From the NCBI RefSeq assembly GCF_900168065.1, contig NZ_FUZZ01000006.1:372001-436000 (forward strand): 64,000 nucleotides of DNA, read 5' to 3'. A program made the position numbers and the translations under genes. How positions within the stretch are numbered: the stretch's first letter is position 1; each line of letters opens with the position of its first letter. This DNA is from Chitinophaga ginsengisegetis (GTDB taxonomy: Bacteria > Bacteroidota > Bacteroidia > Chitinophagales > Chitinophagaceae). The notes below the pieces were generated by a model. The model saw only the letters and a list, made by a program, of their open reading frames with translations, was not told where the DNA came from and made no database searches. Of this stretch, positions 1-8,440 are shown piece after piece.

Positions 1-409
1 ACCAGCCACGGGTGAACTGGGTAACCACGTTAATATTGGAGGTCATTATCTTACTGAGTCCTGTATGTTCATTCTTTGCGCCGAACACCAGCACCCAGCC
101 TTTGGCCGGCTGTGTTACCAGGTAATCCAGTGCTTTGGTGCGGCCTATCGTATCTACTTTAGGCGCGGAGCCCTGTACATTTGTTTCATAAATTCCCCAC
201 CAGTAAGAGAACTTCGCATCGGGGTCAGTAGAGGTGACTGTAGGATTGATCGTGATCTTATCCACCAGCGACACTTTATTATAAGAGGCTTCTATGCCGT
301 TGATGTTGATCTCTTCCGGGACCTTGTAGATATAATTGCCCTGGTCTTTATAACAGGAGCTGATCAGGAGGATGCAGCAGGTAGCCAGGATTTGATATTT
401 CAATTTCAT
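1..409 (-). CDS. PKD-like family lipoprotein, 3' end cut by window edge
   Basis: The first 136 codons are visible, starting at an ATG on the minus strand (CAT at 407-409). The product begins MKLKYQILATCCILLISSCYK, a lipoprotein signal peptide with lipobox ISSC, so it should be anchored in the outer membrane or periplasm. The following segment (about residues 35-115) reads like an immunoglobulin/PKD-type beta fold: 'ITINPTVTSTDPDAKFSYWW' followed by a 'GWVLVF' strand. Proteins of this kind commonly sit as the last gene of SusC-SusD-DUF4843 operons, and this gene lies 18 bases downstream of the DUF4843 gene. The precise role is unknown; glycan binding at the cell surface is inferred. The C-terminus is not in the window. 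Confidence 0.75.
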   Translation of the reverse strand, partial: MKLKYQILATCCILLISSCYKDQGNYIYKVPEEININGIEASYNKVSLVDKITINPTVTSTDPDAKFSYWWGIYETNVQGSAPKVDTIGRTKALDYLVTQPAKGWVLVFGAKNEHTGLSKIMTSNINVVTQFTRGW

Positions 410-427
410 GAAAGGCTGTTTTGCAGG

Positions 428-1195
428 TTAAGGAAATACGACTGTTTCACCCGTCTCGTCCGTCAGCGGCTCACCGGGATGGGCGTTATTGTAATCTGTC
501 AGCAGGGTTCTCAGCTTCAGTCTCCAGAAGGTGAGCAGTGCATAATCGGTGTTCACGTAGGTCAGGAATTCTTCATCCCACTTTTCGCCTGTCTGGTTGA
601 TCATGAAGGAGTGTTTCACCTGGCTGTATTTGCCCCAATAGTATTGCACCGCAGAGGCATTCCAGGCTGCAGGCTGACTAAGCATGTCCGTGAAGTTTAC
701 CCTTCTCCACAGTTTTCTGATCTCTCCTGGCTGGAACTGGTCGTTAGCTTTTACCTGTATCTGCAGCTTCACGTTTTTCGTTTTCAGCGAAGCGTCGCGC
801 AGCAGGATCACCGGTACAGAGGCATGCACTTCGCCTGCTTTGATCACATACACCTCTTTCAGTGACGGATCGGAAAAGGCTTTGTAATGAGTGCCCGGTA
901 TCGCATTTTCTTCCCCGTTGAGTGTTACCTGTTCAAGGATAAAAGGCCGGTCGTTGCCACTCACGCCTCCGATAGCATAGATGTCGAAGAACACGGTGTC
1001 CTGTGTAGTAGTAGCCGGTTCGTAATAAAAGGTGTACGGCTTCACCGTATCAGCCATTTCGAAGGAGGTGGTATAGATCCGCTCGGGCGCCGGGCCAAAC
1101 TGGAGCCGGGCGATATCGTTATAGAGGTAGTACTGATCTTTTTTGCAGGCAGCCAGTAAAGTGGTCAGCAGGGCTACAGTGAGTATCTGTTTCAT
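428..1195 (-). CDS. DUF4843-type SusCD-associated lipoprotein
   Basis: 255 residues starting at ATG, with signal peptide and lipobox LLAAC near residue 16, followed by 'KKDQYYLYND'. The body is a beta-rich domain containing a 'DTVFFDIYAIGG' strand and a 'GTHYKAF' segment, typical of DUF4843 proteins encoded next to SusC/SusD pairs in Bacteroidota. It follows susD after 14 bases and is part of the same minus-strand operon. The function of DUF4843 proteins is not established; a surface accessory binding role is inferred from operon position and lipidation. Family assignment is by recall of the sequence pattern, not by a profile search. Confidence 0.72.
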   Translation of the reverse strand: MKQILTVALLTTLLAACKKDQYYLYNDIARLQFGPAPERIYTTSFEMADTVKPYTFYYEPATTTQDTVFFDIYAIGGVSGNDRPFILEQVTLNGEENAIPGTHYKAFSDPSLKEVYVIKAGEVHASVPVILLRDASLKTKNVKLQIQVKANDQFQPGEIRKLWRRVNFTDMLSQPAAWNASAVQYYWGKYSQVKHSFMINQTGEKWDEEFLTYVNTDYALLTFWRLKLRTLLTDYNNAHPGEPLTDETGETVVFP

Positions 1196-1209
1196 TCTTT
1201 ACGCTTGTG

Positions 1210-2664
1210 TTATTGAACAAATTCATTTAAAGGCAGTGGTACCAGGTAATTGATGGTTGCTGCGGAAGGCGCCCAGAGGAAGCTGGCTTTGGGCGCGTTG
1301 ATGCGTTTATAGGCAAAAAATGCCTGTCCTTCCGCAAAGAATTCCTTCCTGTATTCCTTCACCAGTTCCAACTGTACCTGCGCAAGATCGGCGGGCAGCG
1401 TGGAAACGGTGATATTGCGGGCGGTGCGGAAAGCAGCCCAGTACTGCTGGCCTTCACCCGCCGGCGCCGTTTCGGCAGCTATCAGGTACATTTCGCTGAC
1501 ACGCAGCATAGGTATCTGGAAAGGCGCTATGGCAGCACTTTCCATAGCCGCCGTGTATTTTTTCATGATGTAGCATTTGGAACCGTTGCCCAGCGTGATC
1601 AGCGCCCAGAGGTTAGTTTCCCGTATATCCGTTCCCGTGTTGCCATACAACTGGTTGTTTACGGTGGTGGTGCCACTGCCTTTTTTTAGTACGCCGGATG
1701 TGAACTGTTGCTCGAATTTTGTTGCCAGTTGGAAATCATAAAGACCGAAAATATGTTCCATAGAAAGATTGAAATTCCCGCCGGAAACATCGCTTAGTGT
1801 TCCGAGGCGGAACTTGGCACCACCATCCGGGTTCTGCGCATTGATCACTTCTTTGGCGCACGCATAAGCGGATCCATTATCCCGGAACCAGAGATATGCG
1901 CGGGCCTGCAGCGCCTTCACCGCATAGTAATTCATGCGGAGGAAACGGAAAGCGGAGTAAGTATTTTCCGGTTTGAAAGGAGAATTAACACTGCCTGGAT
2001 TAGAGAGATCAGCCTGGGAGTACCGGGTGAAAGGATCTGTATCCTTCAGTAAAGCGGCTGCCCCGCTAAGATCATTCAGCAATTCTGTTTTATACTGATC
2101 GTAGGTGAGATGCTGATTCGGTTCCCGGGAGATCTTTTTCACATACGGTAACACCGTGCCGCCCTGTATATTGCCCGGTATCGGCCCAAAAAGCCGCAAC
2201 AGGTCCAGGTGGCAATAGGCACGCAGCGCAAGACACTCACCCTTCATCATCTCGTAAGACCCGGCAGAAAGAAACACTTCTTTGCGCGTGTCCACTTCGG
2301 CGAGTATCGCATTGATGCTGGAAATGATCTTGTATTCCTGTGCATATATGGAAGACAGCGCGCCCTGCACGCCTTCATCGGAATAGTTGAACAAGCCGAG
2401 GCGCTGTTCTGTGGTGTTGGTGGTTACATCCCAGGAAGATGTCAATCTTTCTATGGTACCAAAGATCATCTGCTGGCCATAGGCGTTCCCGGATTTCATC
2501 TGGATGTATACCCCGGTAAGCGCATCCTGGAAGCCGCTTTCCGTGGTGAAAAGCACATCTGAAGGCATCTGGGTTTTAGGCTGAACGGTGAGCCATTTTT
2601 TGCAGGAGGCAGTACATATGGCTATCCCCAACAGCCCCGTGATAATATATTTAACCGGTGTCAT
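1210..2664 (-). CDS. SusD/RagB family nutrient-binding outer membrane lipoprotein
   Basis: 484 residues, ATG start, lipobox CTASC followed by 'KKWLTVQPKTQMPSDVLF', the usual SusD N-terminus. An N-terminal SusD-like helical (TPR-like) part spans about residues 20-220, including 'GECLALRAYCHLDLLRLFGP', where the conserved Leu-Arg-Ala-x-x-x-x-x-Leu-x-Arg-Leu-x-Gly pattern is clear. The C-terminal part has 'RVSEMYLIAAE' and 'RKEFFAEGQAFFAYKR', equivalent to the family's R-x-S-E-M-Y-L-x-x-A-E and E-x-R-x-E-F motifs. It forms the lid over the SusC barrel and binds the imported polymer or peptide. It begins 19 bases after susC. Its substrate cannot be read from the sequence, and no glycoside hydrolase is adjacent within the window. 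Confidence 0.93.
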   Translation of the reverse strand: MTPVKYIITGLLGIAICTASCKKWLTVQPKTQMPSDVLFTTESGFQDALTGVYIQMKSGNAYGQQMIFGTIERLTSSWDVTTNTTEQRLGLFNYSDEGVQGALSSIYAQEYKIISSINAILAEVDTRKEVFLSAGSYEMMKGECLALRAYCHLDLLRLFGPIPGNIQGGTVLPYVKKISREPNQHLTYDQYKTELLNDLSGAAALLKDTDPFTRYSQADLSNPGSVNSPFKPENTYSAFRFLRMNYYAVKALQARAYLWFRDNGSAYACAKEVINAQNPDGGAKFRLGTLSDVSGGNFNLSMEHIFGLYDFQLATKFEQQFTSGVLKKGSGTTTVNNQLYGNTGTDIRETNLWALITLGNGSKCYIMKKYTAAMESAAIAPFQIPMLRVSEMYLIAAETAPAGEGQQYWAAFRTARNITVSTLPADLAQVQLELVKEYRKEFFAEGQAFFAYKRINAPKASFLWAPSAATINYLVPLPLNEFVQ

Positions 2665-2683
2665 GGAACACTATTTTTTTTTG

Positions 2684-5600
2684 TTAGAAGAGAGCGTTTA
2701 CAGTAAGCGACATCTGTCTGGAAAAAGGATAGGTAGTTCCTCTTTCACGGCGTACAGTGGACAGGTAAAAGAGATCGGCCATGTTGGCGGAGAAAGACAG
2801 CGCCTGCATTTTCAGCTTTTTCGCAAATAAGCTGTTTACGTCATACTGAAAATTGGCGTTCTGCATGGTGAGCGTCTTTTCGTCCTGCACAAAGCGGGAG
2901 GTCCTGTTTGTTGGCGCTGTTACCAGCAATCCTTTGAAGGCGGCATTATCTCCCGGCTTTTGCCAGCGACTGTCGTATACGCGGGCATCCACATTGTAAC
3001 GGTAATCTGCATTCTCCACTTTGTTGATCAGCGTTTGGTTATACAGTTGCCCGCCAAAGCGGTAGCCGAAAGACAGGTTCATGGAGAAATTCTTATACCG
3101 CACCAGTGTGCTGAAGTTGCCGAAGTACGCGGGTTCGCTGATGCCGCTGGCACGCAGGTCCAGCGAGTTCCAGATGTAGGTAGGCTGCCCGTTCCTGTCC
3201 AGGTATAATTCCTTGCCGGTGCTGGGATCAATACCCAGTGAAGGAACTACCCAGATAGTGTTGGTGGAATACCCTTCTTTGTAAAGCACGCCGGGTACAG
3301 CGCCGGTTGCATTTTCACTGCTTTTCTGTGCGGCTTTCAGGGCATCGGAGATTTGCAGGATCTTGTTTACATTATGTACCAATGCGCCGCTGATGCTCCA
3401 GGTAAAGCCTTTCCGCAGATTGCGTACAACAAAGGCAGTAGCTTTCAGCTCAATTCCGCGGTTCTCCAGTTTGCCGATGTTTTCGATATAGTTGGGGAAG
3501 CCGTTGGATGCGGGAAGATCTACAGAGGATATAAGGCCGTTGGTGGTTTCGATGTAATAGTCTGCTACAAGACTCAGACGGCGGTTGAAAAGGTCTGCTT
3601 CAAGACCAACGTCGTAGTTCATTTTCTGCTGCCATTTCAGCGATTCGTTGCCGAGCCCCATCAGATAAGCGCCTGTCCAGCTGTAATAACGGTCGTCTGT
3701 ATAATATCCATAGGTAGACAGGGCCTGGTAAGCGTTGAAGTTCTGCGAACCGGTAACGCCCACGGAACCGCGCAATTTCAACCGGTTGATGAACGGCAGG
3801 TGCCTGAACATGGCCTCCTTATGCAGGTTCCAGCCAACACCTGCCGACCAGAAAGGAGCAAAACGGTTAAGTGCTCCAAACTGGGAAGCGCCATCCGAGC
3901 GAAGGGAGAGGTCCATGAAATATCGTTCATCATAGGTATAGTTCACACTTCCGGTAACTCCCACAGAACGGGTAAGACTTTCAGCACCGCCGGGTTTACC
4001 ACCTTGCGCATATTGCAGCGCCATTGAAATAAAGTCGAACTTAGGATTGGTAAAACCTTCCGCAAGGAAGCTATAGCCGGAAGTTTTGGACTGACGGATA
4101 TTATAGTCCAACCCGGCAAACAGTGCATGGGCGCCGAGCTGACGGGTATAACTGAGGTTGGCGCTTGCGTCGTAGCGGAAGCCTTTGTTCACACCGTACC
4201 GGTAAGAGCCTCTGCGGAGAATGTCTTCCGTAGCGGCAAACGCTGTATGGTCCGCGGGCCGGAAATAATCTGAATCAGAGTTCATCTTGGTAAGGCCCAG
4301 TCTTGCCCGGAAGAGGAGATCAGGATGTATACGCCATTCCACGGAAAGGTTGTTGGTGATGTCCGTGGTTTTATAATTCTGGAAAGTATTCAGGGTAGCA
4401 TCGTACAGCGGGTTGGTAGGCAAGGGGCTCCAGCGGCCTGAATAAATACTGGAACCCGGATTGCCCAGCAATTTTCTTACACGGCCATTTTCCTCATAAG
4501 GAGACCAGTAGGGATTCATCTTTACGTAATCGGAAAATGAGCCATAGGGAGATTCTTCACTCTCACCCAACCCGATGAGCAGGTTGTTCGTGAAGCGGAT
4601 ATTCCGGTAATAGTAACTGAGGTTGATGGTGCCATTGAACGTCCGCCGGGAAGAGCCTTTCATTACGCCCTGTATATCGTTCACCTGGGCGGAAATGGAG
4701 TAACGGAATGCGTTGTCGCCGCCTTCCATTTTCACATTATGACGTTGGCCGATGCCGCTGCGCACTGGCTTGGAAAGCCAGTCTGTTTCCACACCCCGGT
4801 TCACTTCACTCATCAGGTAGTTGTAATATTGTTTAAGTGGCACATCATTTTCCGCACGGGCATTGTCGTACAGTCCTACTTTGTATTCCAGCTCCAGTTT
4901 TTCGCGGGCGTTCAGTACGTGATATGCCTTCAGGTCCGGCATTTCAACATTGACATCGCCGCGGTACGACAAACGTAGTCTCCCTGGTTGTGGCGCCCTG
5001 GTTTTGATCACGATCACGCCGTTAGCGCCACGGGAGCCATAGATGGCGGTGGCAGATGCATCTTTCAGCATGGTGATGGACTCCACTTCATTCTGATTGA
5101 TGTCCAGCAGCTTTTGCAGCGAGGATTCAAACCCGTCGAGGATCACCAGCGGCGTATTCATGCCCACGCGTGTTTCATCCTGCAGCTCATTCACATTGGG
5201 CAGGCTGGAGTTGCCGCGGATCTGTATTTCCGGCAGCCGGTTGGGATTAGAGCCGAACGCATTACTCTCCACAATGTTAAAGGAAGGGTCAATGTTGCGG
5301 AGGGAAGTGATCAGGTTGCGGTTACCGAATGCAGCCAGTTGTTCAGCCGTAACGGTAGTTACAGCGCCGGTAAAGCTTTCTTTTTTCCGGTTGAAGATAC
5401 CGGTGGTCACTACTACTTCATTGATCTGCTGCTGCGATCTGCTCAACATGATGTTCATGGTGCCGGGGCCTGCTACTTTTATTTCCTGTGGCGCATACCC
5501 CTGGCAGCTTACCTGCAAAGTGACGGGAAACGCCCTTACCCCTAACCTGAATCTCCCATCCGGTAAAGTTATGGTACCAGTGGTGCTGCCTTTTATACGC

Positions 5601-6046
5601 ACACTGGCAAAGGGAACAGCCTTGCCGGCTTCATCGGTCACGGCGCCGGATATTTCCTGCAAAACCATTTTGACGGAGGCGGTAGTCTTTTCATTGATCA
5701 CTACCATTTTGTTTACGATCCGGTATGTGAGCGGCTGATTGCTCAACAGGATATCCATTGCTTCCTGCAGGGTGGCATTGTTTACCTGTATGTCCTGTGG
5801 AGAGGATACGCTTAGTACCTGCTCGTCCCACATAAAGGACAAACCTGTTTGTGCTTCCAGTTTCCCGAATATTTCCTTCAGGGAAGCGCGTTTCAGGTTA
5901 AGGTTAATCTTTTGTGCAGAGGCTGTAGCTGCCTGGAGGCTTAAGATCAGGAAAAGAATGGTGGCAGTTTTTGAACGCCATAACAATTTCATACATAGTC
6001 CGGCAGGAGCATAGAAATGCCGGACCAAAAACGCAATTAATTGCAT
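2684..6046 (-). CDS. SusC/RagA TonB-linked outer membrane transporter with STN signalling domain
   Basis: 1120 residues. A long hydrophobic leader ends near 'TASAQ'. It is followed by an STN (secretin/TonB N-terminal) domain, about residues 45-115 ('LKRASLKEIFGKLEAQTG'), a carboxypeptidase-regulatory-like domain (about 130-205), a plug with 'DASATAIYGSRGANGVIVIKT' (about 325-350), and a beta barrel to the C-terminal Phe. The STN domain is the part of TonB receptors that touches FecR-type anti-sigma factors, and fecR and the sigma gene lie directly upstream. Substrate binding should therefore trigger expression of this operon. An in-frame ATG at 5992 (MKLLWRSKTATILFL) gives a cleaner signal peptide; the longer start is kept because STN-bearing SusC proteins in this group often have long leaders. 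Confidence 0.92.
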   Translation of the reverse strand: MQLIAFLVRHFYAPAGLCMKLLWRSKTATILFLILSLQAATASAQKINLNLKRASLKEIFGKLEAQTGLSFMWDEQVLSVSSPQDIQVNNATLQEAMDILLSNQPLTYRIVNKMVVINEKTTASVKMVLQEISGAVTDEAGKAVPFASVRIKGSTTGTITLPDGRFRLGVRAFPVTLQVSCQGYAPQEIKVAGPGTMNIMLSRSQQQINEVVVTTGIFNRKKESFTGAVTTVTAEQLAAFGNRNLITSLRNIDPSFNIVESNAFGSNPNRLPEIQIRGNSSLPNVNELQDETRVGMNTPLVILDGFESSLQKLLDINQNEVESITMLKDASATAIYGSRGANGVIVIKTRAPQPGRLRLSYRGDVNVEMPDLKAYHVLNAREKLELEYKVGLYDNARAENDVPLKQYYNYLMSEVNRGVETDWLSKPVRSGIGQRHNVKMEGGDNAFRYSISAQVNDIQGVMKGSSRRTFNGTINLSYYYRNIRFTNNLLIGLGESEESPYGSFSDYVKMNPYWSPYEENGRVRKLLGNPGSSIYSGRWSPLPTNPLYDATLNTFQNYKTTDITNNLSVEWRIHPDLLFRARLGLTKMNSDSDYFRPADHTAFAATEDILRRGSYRYGVNKGFRYDASANLSYTRQLGAHALFAGLDYNIRQSKTSGYSFLAEGFTNPKFDFISMALQYAQGGKPGGAESLTRSVGVTGSVNYTYDERYFMDLSLRSDGASQFGALNRFAPFWSAGVGWNLHKEAMFRHLPFINRLKLRGSVGVTGSQNFNAYQALSTYGYYTDDRYYSWTGAYLMGLGNESLKWQQKMNYDVGLEADLFNRRLSLVADYYIETTNGLISSVDLPASNGFPNYIENIGKLENRGIELKATAFVVRNLRKGFTWSISGALVHNVNKILQISDALKAAQKSSENATGAVPGVLYKEGYSTNTIWVVPSLGIDPSTGKELYLDRNGQPTYIWNSLDLRASGISEPAYFGNFSTLVRYKNFSMNLSFGYRFGGQLYNQTLINKVENADYRYNVDARVYDSRWQKPGDNAAFKGLLVTAPTNRTSRFVQDEKTLTMQNANFQYDVNSLFAKKLKMQALSFSANMADLFYLSTVRRERGTTYPFSRQMSLTVNALF

Positions 6047-6116
6047 ACATTTGGTTGGTTTTGGTTGATAAAATAAAACAGAACCTGTGTTTGGTTTATT
6101 AGCCCGACCTTAATAG

Positions 6117-6141
6117 CCGCTCCGTGAGTCAGACGGGGCGG
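6117..6141 (+). terminator. Hairpin plus U-run facing against the operon
   Basis: CCGCTCCGT (6117-6125) pairs with ACGGGGCGG (6133-6141) with one T-G wobble, and a T-rich run (6142-6156) follows on the plus strand. This has the shape of an intrinsic terminator, but for transcription running opposite to fecR and susC. On the minus strand the hairpin is weaker (one mismatch) and has no U-run after it. Confidence 0.5.
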
Positions 6142-6168
6142 TTCTCTTTTTTTTTCAGGCCAATGTCT

Positions 6169-7323
6169 TTATGGTTGTACGATCAGTTTATTGTTTTCCA
6201 ATCTGCAATTCACGCCATAGATATTCAGTGCCTCGATAATATCCGCAAGGTTTACATCCCTGCCGATAGTACCGCCGAATGAGCGTTTAGGTAGTTCTCC
6301 TTTCATGTTCACTTCTATATCATACCATCTTGATATTTGCCGGAATAATGCGGGCAGATCCGTACTGCTCATCATGAACAGACCCTTCTTCCATGCTATT
6401 GCATTTTCTGTTTCGGCGCTGCTTTCTATGGTGATGCCATTATTATTGTCAATATTCGCCTGTTCTCCCGGCCGGAGCAGCTGTTGTTTATTCACCCTGA
6501 TGCTGCCACTCAGCAGGGTAGTTTTTACCAGCGGTTCATCCGTATAGGCGTTGATGTTAAAGGCCGTGCCCAGTACTTCCACCACACCCTTTTCATTGAA
6601 GCGTACCGAGAATGGCCTGGCTGCGTCTGCGGCTACTTCAAAATAGGCTTCGCCGGTGATCCGCACCTCGCGCGTATTGCCGGAGAAAGCCACCGGGTAC
6701 CGCAGGGATGATGCGGCATTCAACCATACTTTCGTACCATCTGGCAGTACTACGCTGAACTGCCTGCCTCTCGGCGTGGAGATCGTATTGTATGCGGTAG
6801 CAGCTGCGCCGGATTCTTCAGCATTGTATACTACCTGCCCGTTGTTTAGTACTATATTGGTTCCTGCCTGGTTTGCCACCACGCCGTTTTTCATACTATC
6901 AAGCAGTACTACGGAGCCGTCTGCCAGGGTGAGTACTGCGCCTTGTTTTCCTGGTGCAACAGGCTTACGCTGCGTAATGGGAGGTGGCGTGCTTCCATGC
7001 TCTTCCGTCAGCCGGTATATGCTGCCTGCAATTACCAGCAGCCCGATAGCTGCCGCCCAGCGCCAGTAACGCATCCGCTTCACAGGCGTTTTACGGGGCA
7101 GGTCTACCGACTTCACATTGTCCAGCAAAGGTTGCAGGGACGGATCAAATTCCAGGTCCATATCAGGCAGCCCGGTAAGCTCCATGAATTTTTCCGTAAG
7201 GGCTTCCCGTTGGCCGGGATCCCGCAGGAGTGCATAGAATTCCTGCTGGCCTTCTGCATCCAGTTTGTTGTCAAGGAAATCCTGCGTCAGATTATGTAAC
7301 CGGGTATTTTTCATGGTGTTCAT
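6169..7323 (-). CDS. FecR family anti-sigma factor (DUF4974 C-terminus)
   Basis: 384 residues. A cytoplasmic N-terminal part (about 1-80) should bind the sigma factor. One transmembrane segment lies around residues 84-103 ('YWRWAAAIGLLVIAGSIY'). A periplasmic FecR domain spans about 175-275 ('TPRGRQFSVVLPDGTKVWLN', 'GEAYFEVAAD', 'VEVLGTAFNINAY'), and a DUF4974 domain spans about 310-383 ('SSTDLPALFRQISRWYDI'), the part expected to meet the STN domain of the receptor. The gene lies 51 bases downstream of the sigma gene and 122 bases upstream of susC. It should hold the sigma factor inactive at the inner membrane until the loaded SusC signals. An alternative start is the ATG three codons later. 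Confidence 0.94.
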   Translation of the reverse strand: MNTMKNTRLHNLTQDFLDNKLDAEGQQEFYALLRDPGQREALTEKFMELTGLPDMDLEFDPSLQPLLDNVKSVDLPRKTPVKRMRYWRWAAAIGLLVIAGSIYRLTEEHGSTPPPITQRKPVAPGKQGAVLTLADGSVVLLDSMKNGVVANQAGTNIVLNNGQVVYNAEESGAAATAYNTISTPRGRQFSVVLPDGTKVWLNAASSLRYPVAFSGNTREVRITGEAYFEVAADAARPFSVRFNEKGVVEVLGTAFNINAYTDEPLVKTTLLSGSIRVNKQQLLRPGEQANIDNNNGITIESSAETENAIAWKKGLFMMSSTDLPALFRQISRWYDIEVNMKGELPKRSFGGTIGRDVNLADIIEALNIYGVNCRLENNKLIVQP

Positions 7324-7374
7324 AGTATAAGATCAGGGTAAACGTGGTTTTGTCATTATCGGACAGAAAAAAAA

Positions 7375-7959
7375 TTACAGGTGCAGCAAAAACATAAGGA
7401 TCAGCATCCCGGATGCGGTGAGCCGTTCCCTGATACTTGCCAGGGCCGCGCTGAGCGCATTGCGCACATAACCGTGGGACAACTGAAGTTCTTCTGCGAT
7501 CTCCCGCGTGGTTTTTCCTTCCACACGGTTCAGGTGGTATATGATTTTCCTTTGCTGGGGAAGGGATTCAATGGCTTCATGTACAAGCCGGCGGATTTCT
7601 TTCAGTTCAATGGCGCTGGTATTATCAATGGGAGGATGCTGTGTTATTTGAATAGCCTCGAGCCGTTTATCATTTGCCGCATGCCGCTGAAGGGCAAGCA
7701 GGCTCTGGTTAACAGTGATTTTCCGGAGCCACGCGCCCAGGTTCTCCACTTTGTCCAGCTTGTCCCGGTAAAGCCATACCTTAATAAATACTTCCTGCAC
7801 AACTTCCTGCCGCGCATACCCATTCTTCAATATCTTCATGGCAATAGCAGCGAGCGGGGTGGCCCATGCAGCGAATAAAGTGGAAAAAGCCTGCTCGTCA
7901 CCTTCCGCTATGCGTTGCAGGAGCGCAGTTTCATTAGTATGTAAAGGTTCTGGCGGCAC
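7375..7959 (-). CDS. ECF-type RNA polymerase sigma-70 factor
   Basis: 194 residues with sigma region 2 at about residues 25-95 ('EVVQEVFIKVWLYRDKL') and region 4 at about 125-180 ('SLPQQRKIIYHLNRVEGKTTREIAEEL' in spirit, with a helix-turn-helix 'TTREIAEELQLSHGYVRNAL'). The start is GTG: no ATG lies in frame before region 2, and a stop precedes it. The C-terminus ends in a short hydrophobic tail (GMLILMFLLHL), often seen in Bacteroidota FecI-like factors. It is first in the sigma-fecR-susC-susD-DUF4843-PKD run. Autoregulation and control of the SusCD operon are inferred from the family and layout. No TAnnTTTG box was found in the bases just upstream. Confidence 0.93.
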   Translation of the reverse strand: MPPEPLHTNETALLQRIAEGDEQAFSTLFAAWATPLAAIAMKILKNGYARQEVVQEVFIKVWLYRDKLDKVENLGAWLRKITVNQSLLALQRHAANDKRLEAIQITQHPPIDNTSAIELKEIRRLVHEAIESLPQQRKIIYHLNRVEGKTTREIAEELQLSHGYVRNALSAALASIRERLTASGMLILMFLLHL

Positions 7960-8250
7960 TTAATGCTTGTTTAAAATTTCTGGCAGTTATGTTTGTGTTG
8001 CAAATCCCTTTACGGATGGTGGTTTGTGAGTAGTTTCAATCCTGCAGTTGTGGTTGTTTTCAACAGCATGACTGAGCTCTCCCGATGGATTTTGTCTGTT
8101 CAGATTGGTTTCATTCTTCACTTACGTTATCAGTTTTCGATAACAGATAAATATTTTTTCTATGTTTTTCTGTTGGTCAGCAAGGTAAATTTTGTTACTA
8201 CGGTTTGTTCCCGGTAATCCAAACTATCTTTCTAACTCCCTTTTCCTGAA

Positions 8251-8282
8251 TTTTTAAACACCCGCTGGCGGGGATTTAAAAA
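8251..8282. repeat. Imperfect inverted repeat
   Basis: TTTTTAAA (8251-8258) pairs with TTTAAAAA (8275-8282), and inside it CCCGC (8261-8265) pairs with GCGGG (8268-8272), separated by a 2x2 internal loop. T/A runs at both ends allow a terminator reading on either strand. The function is unassigned. Confidence 0.45.
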
Positions 8283-8343
8283 GCGAAAATAACAAGTAAT
8301 TGATTTAAAAATAAATTATTAAATAAAACTAATAATGAAATAA

Positions 8344-8368
8344 GGTGTCAGCGGTGGTTCCTGACACC
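8344..8368. repeat. 8-bp inverted repeat
   Basis: GGTGTCAG (8344-8351) and CTGACACC (8361-8368) form a perfect stem with a 9-base loop. On the minus strand it lies directly after the stronger hairpin at 8375-8414, so it may be the second of two tandem terminators. Confidence 0.4.
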
Positions 8369-8374
8369 CGCCAA

Positions 8375-8414
8375 AAAGCGATACAAAATCCATAATTGGA
8401 CTTTGTATCGCTTT
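8375..8414 (-). terminator. Intrinsic terminator of the large lipoprotein gene
   Basis: A perfect 13-bp stem, AAAGCGATACAAA (8375-8387) against TTTGTATCGCTTT (8402-8414), lies 26 bases after the stop codon at 8441. Read on the minus strand the stem ends in a short T-run (complement of 8373-8377). Confidence 0.7.
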
Positions 8415-8440
8415 GCCATTTTTAAGTGGGTGTTTTATTT

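Larger units (their letters stand above)
7960..8440. other. 481-base non-coding region between sigma gene and lipoprotein gene
   Basis: No convincing gene. The stretch is AT-rich and holds the control region of the sigma gene plus the 3' region of the lipoprotein gene. It contains a palindrome GTTATC-N7-GATAAC at 8126-8144, which could be a regulator site or chance, and three separate hairpins at 8251-8282, 8344-8368 and 8375-8414. Confidence 0.6.

Noticed and set aside
65..865. Long plus-strand open frame opposite the DUF4843 and PKD-like genes
   Set aside because: No signal peptide or domain; it is the antisense of two lipoprotein genes that have clear lipoboxes and operon context.
5097..5738. 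Plus-strand frames of 180-220 codons opposite susC
   Set aside because: Composition is that of a complement frame, and the minus strand carries continuous SusC plug and regulatory-domain motifs.
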